A stretch of DNA of 64,000 nucleotides from Methanoculleus formosensis (GTDB lineage Archaea > Halobacteriota > Methanomicrobia > Methanomicrobiales > Methanoculleaceae). The translations under genes and the position numbers were made by a program. This document shows positions 58,443 to 64,000 of this stretch, piece after piece. Where the stretch lies: contig NZ_VHLL01000004.1 in the NCBI RefSeq assembly GCF_025384765.1, positions 1-64,000 on the forward strand, in the 5' to 3' direction. A model generated the notes under the pieces. That model saw only the letters and a program-made list of their open reading frames with translations, did not search any database and was not told where the DNA came from. Each line of letters opens with the position of its first letter. Within the stretch, counting starts at the first letter, position 1.

Positions 58443-59489
58443 CTATTGCAGGGTTAAAACTGTTTGGCAAATAGATGAGGAATCCAGCCGTTTTACGATG
58501 GTCGCACGAACATCCCGGCTGAAGGAGATATTCTTTTCCAGCGGATTTATGACCAGGAAATTCGCTTTCTGCCCTTCCTCAAGGTATCCGGATGCGCCCA
58601 CTATCCCGGCACCGGAGATCGCGGCCCGGAGGATCTCGTCGGGGGGCGCGCGGTATACCGTCGCGGCAAACGCCATCTCCCGGAGCATATCGGGCTGGAC
58701 GAACATCACGTTGTCCGTCCCGAGGTGGAGCGTTCCCCCGAGTTCAAGTATGCGCGCAACGGGCGGGTGGGCAGACGACGCCGCGACCCCCAGCAGCCAG
58801 TTCGATCGCGGGCAGACGACGATGGGGATCCCCATATCGACGATCCGGCGGAGCTGGGCATCCGTCGCGTGAGTGCAGTGAACGAGCAGGTCGGGCTCGA
58901 ACGCGAGCGCGTCGTCGAGATCGCCGGGTCTCCTCTCGGCGGCGTGGAAGGCGACGAGTTTTCCTCCGGCCCGCGCGTTCCTGACGATCTCTTCGGCGTT
59001 CGCTACGTCGTGAACGCTGCTGATGCCCGCCCCGTCGCTCACCTCCTCGCCGCCTTCGCGGCCGAGGATGACCGGGCGGCAGTCGAGACCGGACGCCGCC
59101 TCGCGGAGCGCCGCAACCCCGTCGGCACCTCCTTCGCGGAAGTCGGCAAACCCGGTCGTCCCGGTGGCGATCATCGCGCTGATGCTCGACCGCATCCCCC
59201 GGACGAGTTCAGCCCGCGGGGTCTTTGCGAGGATCCGGTGCTTCAACCCGTTCGGGGGTTTGACGAGGTCGGCGAGGCTGCCCCGGGCGGGGAGATCCAT
59301 CGCGACGGTGTCGCCGAGATGCGTGTGGGCGTTAAAGAAGGCGGGCACGATCCACCTCTCGGGTATCCGGGAGACAGGCTCTATCGAGGTGACGATCCCC
59401 TCCGAGACGGTGATGGTGACATCCTCTTCCCGGAGGTCTTCGCCGAGGAGCGCCCGGCCGGTGACGATGTAGGGTGAGACTTCCTGCAT
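58443..59489 (-). CDS. Amidohydrolase-family protein
   Basis: This 348-residue protein has metal-site motifs FNAHTHLGD (HxH), VAFHAAE, LVHCTHA and LGTDNVMF (Asp), in the order of the cytosine deaminase/chlorohydrolase-like branch of amidohydrolases. It is shorter than the usual 420 residues but no motif is missing. The substrate is probably a cyclic amidine or nucleobase-like compound. A TATA-like ATATATAAAAC lies just upstream, between it and the divergent secretion subunit gene. Confidence 0.85.
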   Translation of the reverse strand: MQEVSPYIVTGRALLGEDLREEDVTITVSEGIVTSIEPVSRIPERWIVPAFFNAHTHLGDTVAMDLPARGSLADLVKPPNGLKHRILAKTPRAELVRGMRSSISAMIATGTTGFADFREGGADGVAALREAASGLDCRPVILGREGGEEVSDGAGISSVHDVANAEEIVRNARAGGKLVAFHAAERRPGDLDDALAFEPDLLVHCTHATDAQLRRIVDMGIPIVVCPRSNWLLGVAASSAHPPVARILELGGTLHLGTDNVMFVQPDMLREMAFAATVYRAPPDEILRAAISGAGIVGASGYLEEGQKANFLVINPLEKNISFSRDVRATIVKRLDSSSICQTVLTLQ

Positions 59490-59533
59490 GGTCGAACCTC
59501 TGTTTTATATATCGTAAAGGAGAATATTTCAGT

Positions 59534-59692
59534 ATGGCGAAGAAATCTGGCGGAAGACTGGTATCCTCTGCCGGCCTGGTCAATTACTATGACAGCGACG
59601 ATCACCGGGCCATCCACATCGACCCGAAAGTCGTTATCGTCCTGACCATCGTGACCGGAGCGGCAATTTTTGTCCTCAATGCTCTCTTCTAA
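59534..59692 (+). CDS. Sec61-beta-type preprotein translocase subunit
   Basis: This 52-residue protein reads AKKSGGRLVSSAGLVNYYDS, then the membrane helix VVIVLTIVTGAAIFVLNALF. It matches archaeal Sec-beta: a short basic N-terminus, a conserved GL..YYD, and a C-terminal tail anchor. It associates with SecYE. The upstream in-frame extension to 59474 is not genuine. The stop codon overlaps the end of cofE on the other strand by 4 bp. Confidence 0.92.
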   Translation: MAKKSGGRLVSSAGLVNYYDSDDHRAIHIDPKVVIVLTIVTGAAIFVLNALF

Positions 59693-60438
59693 TCCTTTTT
59701 GTTCTCCTTCAGGGCGGCCCTGACGACGTCCTCCTCCCGTGTGAAGTAAACGTTGTCGTGCCCGTTCCACGTCCGGCAATTCCGGAAGACCACCGCAGGC
59801 ACGCCCTGGTGGCTCTCGCCCATGACGAAGTTCGCGAAGGCCGCGATCTCGTCGACGACCGCTTCTTCGGTGATCTCGAGGACGTGGCCGAAGAGGTCGG
59901 TGTCGCCCCGGTAGTCGTCGATGGCCGTCATCCCTGCCCAGCCGATGGCGATGCCGGTCTGGCCGCGGCGGAACGCCCGCCCGCAGGTGTCGGTGACGAT
60001 CACCCGGACGTCCTTTCCGGTGATGCGGTGGATGGCGTCCCGGAGTTCGGCGGCGGCACCCATGGGGTCGGGCGGAAGGACGATCAGCCGGCCGTCTTCG
60101 ATGTTGCTGTGGTCGACGCCCGCCCGGACACCGATGTGGCCGGACGGCAGTTCTGAGAGGATGAACGGGTATTCGAGCAGGATATCGGTGGACGAGTCCA
60201 GCACCGCCTGGACGAAGCGCGGGTCTTCCTTCGTCTTTGCCGCGATCCGCATGGCTTCTGCACCCGGGACGATGGCGGCGAGTTCGCGGGTGAAACCTTT
60301 TGCCTTCGAGTAGACAGACGAGGCGACGGTGAGGATGTCCCCGTCCTCGAACGCGACCCTCTCACAGATCAGGGCGGGAAGGTCGTCTCCTCGCTGGATC
60401 AGGGGAAGGTCTTGAACACCGATTACCTGAATATCCAT
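59689..60438 (-). CDS. cofE: Coenzyme F420-0:L-glutamate ligase
   Basis: This 249-residue protein begins MDIQVIGVQDLPLIQRGDDL and contains VASSVYSKAKGFTREL, IGVRAGVDHSNIEDGRLIVL and VIVTDTCGRAFRRGQTGIAI, the GTP- and metal-binding signatures of CofE. It adds glutamates to F420-0 in biosynthesis of the methanogen electron carrier F420. The start at 60438 fits the family. It is strong evidence for an F420-using organism. Confidence 0.95.
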   Translation of the reverse strand: MDIQVIGVQDLPLIQRGDDLPALICERVAFEDGDILTVASSVYSKAKGFTRELAAIVPGAEAMRIAAKTKEDPRFVQAVLDSSTDILLEYPFILSELPSGHIGVRAGVDHSNIEDGRLIVLPPDPMGAAAELRDAIHRITGKDVRVIVTDTCGRAFRRGQTGIAIGWAGMTAIDDYRGDTDLFGHVLEITEEAVVDEIAAFANFVMGESHQGVPAVVFRNCRTWNGHDNVYFTREEDVVRAALKENKKD

Positions 60439-60980
60439 TGGACTCACGGATAGTGGTCGTCTCCGCATGCAGAAAAAGGCTCGGGTTTCTCTCGCAAGGG
60501 CCTCTGCCGAATTGTGGGGATTATTTCTGGTTCCGGCCGGGCGCGGCGGACGGGGAGGCCCGGGCATGAGCACCGATAGGCGTGGGTTGCGAAGGATGGG
60601 ATGACAGGAGTTCGAGAAGGCCGATGACCTTCGCTGTGCGACAGACTAAACAGCCGAAGCGAGAAACAAGCCCGGTATAGTGGACCGTGGTGGCTATCGC
60701 CACGCACTGCCCCCGCCCCTTGGGGCGGGGGAGGAGGCCGAAGGCCGGGTGGGGTGGGGTCACAGATTAGCTTTACGGGGTAGAAGTAGAGACAGGGGAG
60801 GGGGAATGCTCCCCCCTCCCCGTCAGCCCCTCCCCCAATGGCGATATTCCCACGGAATCCGTGCCGGGGAAGCAATCCAGATGCCACGTATGAACGCCGC
60901 TGGTGCGAGCACCGTTAGGCGTGAGGCAGGGGAGCCCGCGCCCGGGATCGCCGATAATCCACTCCCCCACCGCCCACCGC
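60439..60980. other. Intergenic region holding R2 copy b
   Basis: No gene is supported. The central 200 bp are the R2 repeat listed separately; the flanks show nothing recognisable. Confidence 0.6.
60669..60870 (-). repeat. GC-rich dispersed repeat R2, copy b (inverted)
   Basis: Reverse complement of copy a over its full length: GTGGACCGTGGTGGCTATCG, CGCACTGCCCCCGCCCC and CCCCTCCCCGTCAGCC match in order. Base substitutions scatter along it, for example in the region between the GC hairpin and the left end. Confidence 0.8.
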
Positions 60981-62252
60981 TCACCCGCATGACAACCCCA
61001 CGCCCTCCCTCAGCCGGAACTCCGGCTCGAACGCGGCGATCAGGTCGAGGTACTGCTCGACGGTGCGGGTGAAGAGGAAGCGCTCCCGCACCCTCTCGCG
61101 CGCTGCACGTCCGAGCTGCTCTGCGAGATCGGGGTCGCGGAGGAGCCGGACGATCCGCTCCGCCGCCTCATCGACGGATGAGACCAGAAACCCGCTCTCC
61201 CCATCCTCGATCTGATGGCGGATGCCGCCGACGTTCCCGCCGATCACCGCCGCGCCCTTCCACATCGCCTCCGATACCGTCAGCCCGAACCCCTCCCGGA
61301 GGGACTTCTGCAGGACGACCGCCGCCCGCCGCTGGAGGGCGTTCACCAGCGCCCCGTCCTGAACGCTTTTTACAATGATCCGCTCGTTACGGTGAGTGAG
61401 GAGCGACCGGTAGACCTCGGCGCCCTCCGGGTCGTCGGTTGCGACGTTCCCGACGAGGACCAGGGTGCACTCCTCCTCCTTCCTCGCCTTCTCAAACGCC
61501 CGGATGACGCCCAGGGGGTCCTTCCAGCGGTCGAACCGGGAGACCTGAACGACCAGGGGGAGGTCGGTCGGGATGCCGTAGTGCTCGAGGCGCTCATCGA
61601 TGGCGCTCTCGGAAAGTTCCCGGTTCACGATGGAGAAGGGATCGATCCCGGGCGTGAAGAAGACCTGCGGCCTCCTGAGATCCCGCAGGTACTCCCCGCA
61701 GGAGAGGATGACGGCGTCGTACCGCTCGATGAACGGGACGAGGTAGTCCCAGACCTCACGATTCGGTGCGGTGAGGTCGAGGTGGCAGCGCCACACCCAG
61801 GGGCATTTCTTCCGGTAATGGGTGATCAGCGGGAGCGGCTGTGGGTCGTGGACGAAGACCATGTCGTGGTCGATATGGTTCCTCACGGCGTTCTCGTGGA
61901 TGACGTCCTCGTAGATCTCCTTCTTCCGGCCGGAGAGGTTGATCTCTGCCCCCTGGAGGGCGTTATGAAACTTCTTTGTCACGCTGAAGAAGTCCGGGGG
62001 GCCGTGGATGACGCGCCACCCGGTCTCTATGCCGAGGCTGTTTGTCAGGAGCGTCAGGGATGAGAGGATCTGGGAGACTCCTCCGCCGTAGTAGGTGGAG
62101 TTCATGTGCAGGACGTGCATGTCGTGGAGCGGCCGTGCCTTCGCCTCGATGCGGCGTACGACCTCTTTTCCGACGTACTGTTCGTAGTCCCCGATGGTGT
62201 GAATCACGCTCATCCCGATCGCCCCTGCATCGAAGCGTTCGCTCTTATGCAT
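60981..62252 (-). CDS. treT: TreT-like GT4 glycosyltransferase
   Basis: This 423-residue protein has the N-terminal Rossmann half with HVLHMNSTYYGGGVSQILSS and TKKFHNALQGAEINLS, and the C-terminal GT4 site KSLREGFGLTVSEAMWKGAA (E-x7-E). It resembles trehalose glycosyl-transferring synthase (TreT), which joins a sugar nucleotide and glucose, but other retaining GT4 functions are possible. A TATA box (CTATATATCG) at about 62288-62297 would give a start of transcription near 62268, so ATG 62252 is chosen; 62213 is an alternative. A longer frame to 63182 is antisense to the next gene and is not real. Confidence 0.8.
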   Translation of the reverse strand: MHKSERFDAGAIGMSVIHTIGDYEQYVGKEVVRRIEAKARPLHDMHVLHMNSTYYGGGVSQILSSLTLLTNSLGIETGWRVIHGPPDFFSVTKKFHNALQGAEINLSGRKKEIYEDVIHENAVRNHIDHDMVFVHDPQPLPLITHYRKKCPWVWRCHLDLTAPNREVWDYLVPFIERYDAVILSCGEYLRDLRRPQVFFTPGIDPFSIVNRELSESAIDERLEHYGIPTDLPLVVQVSRFDRWKDPLGVIRAFEKARKEEECTLVLVGNVATDDPEGAEVYRSLLTHRNERIIVKSVQDGALVNALQRRAAVVLQKSLREGFGLTVSEAMWKGAAVIGGNVGGIRHQIEDGESGFLVSSVDEAAERIVRLLRDPDLAEQLGRAARERVRERFLFTRTVEQYLDLIAAFEPEFRLREGVGLSCG

Positions 62253-62285
62253 ACCGGTGGGTCCCGGCAGATGACGGTCCTGCAT

Positions 62286-62333
62286 AACGATATATAGGTG
62301 CCGCGGCACCCACCAGCGAAGAGAGGAAGAAGC
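62286..62333. promoter_or_regulatory. Divergent promoter of glycosyltransferase and Rieske-FAD genes
   Basis: A 48-bp gap holds CGATATATAGGTGCCGCGGC, a TATA box readable on both strands, followed by AAGAGAGGAAGAAGC as a ribosome-binding region for the + strand gene. Confidence 0.55.
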
Positions 62334-63881
62334 ATGGAAGAGGCACCGGAACGAGACGAGAGTCTGCCGGGAAGGGCAGAGTCGTACTGGATGGCCACCT
62401 CGCCGGAGACGGGGTTTCCGCCGCTCGACGGGGACGGGCGCGTGGACGTCACGGTGATCGGCGGCGGGATAGCGGGCATCACCACGGCGTTTCTGCTGAA
62501 GAAGGCGAGGCTGACCGTCGCCCTCATCGACGCCTACCGGATTGTAACAGGCGCCACCGGCCATACAACGGCGAAGGTCACGGTGCTCCACCGGCTGATC
62601 TACGCCGACCTGATCGACCGGTTTGGGGGTAGATTGGCCCGGCAGTATGCCGCTGCGAACCGGGCGGGGGTCGAGACGGTCGCGTCCCTCGTCCGGGAGT
62701 ACGACATCCCGTGCAGTTTCGAGCGGAAACCTGCCTACACCTACGCGGAGTCGGAAGAGGAGCGGGAGAAGGTCATGGCCGAGGTTGACGCGGCACGGCA
62801 CCTCGGGCTTCCTGCGGCGTTCACGGAGGACGTCCCGCTGCCGGGAGAGAGCCACGGGGCGGTGGTCCTCGAAGGCCAGGCGCAGTTTCACCCGCGTAAC
62901 TACCTCCTGCTCCTCGCCGGACACCTCCCCGGGGAGGGGAGTTACGTCTTTGAGATGACGAGAGCCGTAGGCATCGAGGAGCGGGCGGACGGCGTCGCGG
63001 TGAAGACCGACCGCGGCACACTCCACTCCGGTCACGCGGTTCTCGCGACCCACTACCCCATCTATGACCGTCCCGGTGCATACTACGCCCGGATGCAACC
63101 GTCGCGGTCTTACGCGCTCGGCGTCCGGATCGACGAGCCGTTCCCAAACGGGATCTTCATCAACGCGAGCGACCCCGTTCACTCGTGGCGGTCACAGCCC
63201 GCGGCCGACGGCGACCTCGTCATCGTCACCGGCGCGGCGCACGGCACCGGGCAGGTGACCGATACCCGGGCGCATTACCGCGACCTCGAGGCCTACGCCC
63301 GGTCGGTCTACCCGGTGAGATCGGTCGACTACCACTGGTCGGCGCAGGACTACATAACGGCCGACCGCGTCCCCTACATCGGCCGCCTTGCCGGGGGGCA
63401 CGACCGGATCTATGTCGCAACGGGGTTTTGCAAATGGGGGATGGCCGCCGGCACCGCGGCGGGGATGATCCTCACCGACCTGATCCGGGGGCGCGAGAAC
63501 CCCTGGGCGGAGGTCTTCGACCCCTCCCGGTTCCGGGAGCAGCCGGAGTTCCCCGACCGGGTGCAAAAGAAGATCGAGGCCGCGGGAGGGGCGATCGAGG
63601 TCGATGCGGCCGGTTTCGACCGGGAGGTCGCGGCGATACCGCCCGGGGAGGGGAAGGTCGTCGAGGTGGGAGGGCAGCGAGTCGCGGTCTTCCGCGACGA
63701 CCGCGGCGGGGTCCGCCCGCTGGACCCGACCTGCATGCACATGGGCTGCACCGTCGCGTGGAACAACGCGGAGAAGTCCTGGGACTGCCCCTGCCACGGT
63801 TCCCGCTACGCCGCCGACGGGAGGGTGATCGAGAGCCCGACAGTGAGGAACCTGCGGAGGAAAGAGGTCGTGCGGCGGTAA
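62334..63881 (+). CDS. FAD-dependent oxidoreductase with C-terminal Rieske domain
   Basis: This 515-residue protein begins with a DAO-type FAD domain (VTVIGGGIAGITTAFLLKKA about residues 38-60) and ends with a Rieske [2Fe-2S] site: C467-M-H469 and C485-P-C-H488 (CMHMGC and CPCHGS). The middle carries ATGHTTAKVT near the flavin. It resembles the FAD-Rieske oxidoreductases seen in bacteria and some archaea, with unknown substrates. ATG 62334 is chosen because AGAGAGGAAG lies upstream. The enzyme is likely cytoplasmic. Confidence 0.9.
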   Translation: MEEAPERDESLPGRAESYWMATSPETGFPPLDGDGRVDVTVIGGGIAGITTAFLLKKARLTVALIDAYRIVTGATGHTTAKVTVLHRLIYADLIDRFGGRLARQYAAANRAGVETVASLVREYDIPCSFERKPAYTYAESEEEREKVMAEVDAARHLGLPAAFTEDVPLPGESHGAVVLEGQAQFHPRNYLLLLAGHLPGEGSYVFEMTRAVGIEERADGVAVKTDRGTLHSGHAVLATHYPIYDRPGAYYARMQPSRSYALGVRIDEPFPNGIFINASDPVHSWRSQPAADGDLVIVTGAAHGTGQVTDTRAHYRDLEAYARSVYPVRSVDYHWSAQDYITADRVPYIGRLAGGHDRIYVATGFCKWGMAAGTAAGMILTDLIRGRENPWAEVFDPSRFREQPEFPDRVQKKIEAAGGAIEVDAAGFDREVAAIPPGEGKVVEVGGQRVAVFRDDRGGVRPLDPTCMHMGCTVAWNNAEKSWDCPCHGSRYAADGRVIESPTVRNLRRKEVVRR

Positions 63882-63967
63882 CTCCGGGGCGGGAGGGGGG
63901 CGGTGCGCTGCACCGTACTCCGGCCCCATACCCAGACTATATATGCTCCCGGCGGAAGGGGGCGGGC

Positions 63968-64000
63968 ATGGAGCATTGGCCGGGAGCATATGGCCTGCCG
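63968..64000 (+). CDS. Possible 5' start of the next gene (cut by window end)
   Basis: ATG 63968 follows a TATA box (CTATATATGC at about 63937-63946) by about 25 bp, as expected for a leaderless archaeal mRNA. Only 11 codons (MEHWPGSIWPA) are visible, so neither identity nor reality can be judged. The 63882-63930 stretch shows nothing. Confidence 0.25.
   Translation, partial: MEHWPGAYGLP

Noticed and set aside
62253-63182. N-terminal extension of the glycosyltransferase
   Set aside because: It runs antisense across the Rieske-FAD gene and past the shared TATA box; the real start is at 62252 or 62213.
1-64000. tRNA or rRNA genes
   Set aside because: I looked for the GGTTCGA-type T-loop with matching acceptor ends and for rRNA landmarks and found none that fold convincingly.

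Overview
The window comes from a GC-rich methanogenic archaeon, most likely a member of the Methanomicrobiales close to Methanoculleus. The evidence is archaeal housekeeping genes (proteasome beta subunit, aCPSF1 ribonuclease, Sec61-beta-type subunit, F420:glutamate ligase cofE), TATA-box promoters, type IV pilins with class III signal peptides, and very large N-glycosylation-rich surface proteins. The genus is an inference; no rRNA or mcr gene is present.

Positions 1 to about 28,200 form an accessory region that reads like a graveyard and nursery of toxin-antitoxin modules. I count about fifteen HicAB, RelBE/ParE-like, MNT/HEPN, AbrB/RelE-like and MazEF-like loci. At least half are broken by frameshifts, nonsense codons, truncations or insertions. 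Between them lie two AlbA_2/ATPase regulators plus fragments of two more copies of that family, a DUF1016 nuclease, a DUF3800 protein, two pilins with a pilin remnant, and five copies or fragments of one membrane-protein gene. Two non-coding repeat families run through the window. One is a 189-191 bp MITE with 15-bp imperfect terminal inverted repeats and 3-bp target duplications (four copies, two of them inside toxin-antitoxin genes). The other is a GC-rich element of about 200 bp (five copies).

Positions 28,200 to 40,600 are a cell-surface and extracytoplasmic block. It has two giant paralogous adhesins (propeller, Big_2 repeats, PGF-pre-PGF-type domain, C-terminal anchor) with similar duplicated leaders, a secreted PQQ/GSDH-type sugar dehydrogenase fused to a cupredoxin, a cupredoxin lipoprotein, and a decayed third cupredoxin.

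Positions 40,750 to 48,050 are a redox island: DUF488, a CooS/CODH-family protein, a small membrane protein, a small siroheme/4Fe-4S sulfite-reductase-like protein, a TrmB regulator, DUF2115, two cupins, a NapH-like polyferredoxin membrane protein and a small CxxC protein. The CODH-family protein is the most interesting object in the window. Its cluster-ligand positions carry the two glutamates expected of hybrid-cluster protein (E302 and E563) instead of the canonical CODH set, and its D-cluster motif is CX2C. It may therefore be a hydroxylamine/NO-type or otherwise non-CO enzyme on a CODH scaffold.

Positions 48,100 to 51,700 hold two fasciclin surface proteins with similar leaders. The larger is built around a 24-bp minisatellite encoding NVTPTPTV units. 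From 51,850 to the end the window is ordinary conserved chromosome: an ALDH-MFS-aCPSF1-psmB cluster, CBS-USP-amidohydrolase, Sec61-beta and cofE tail to tail, and a TreT-like glycosyltransferase divergent from a Rieske-FAD oxidoreductase.
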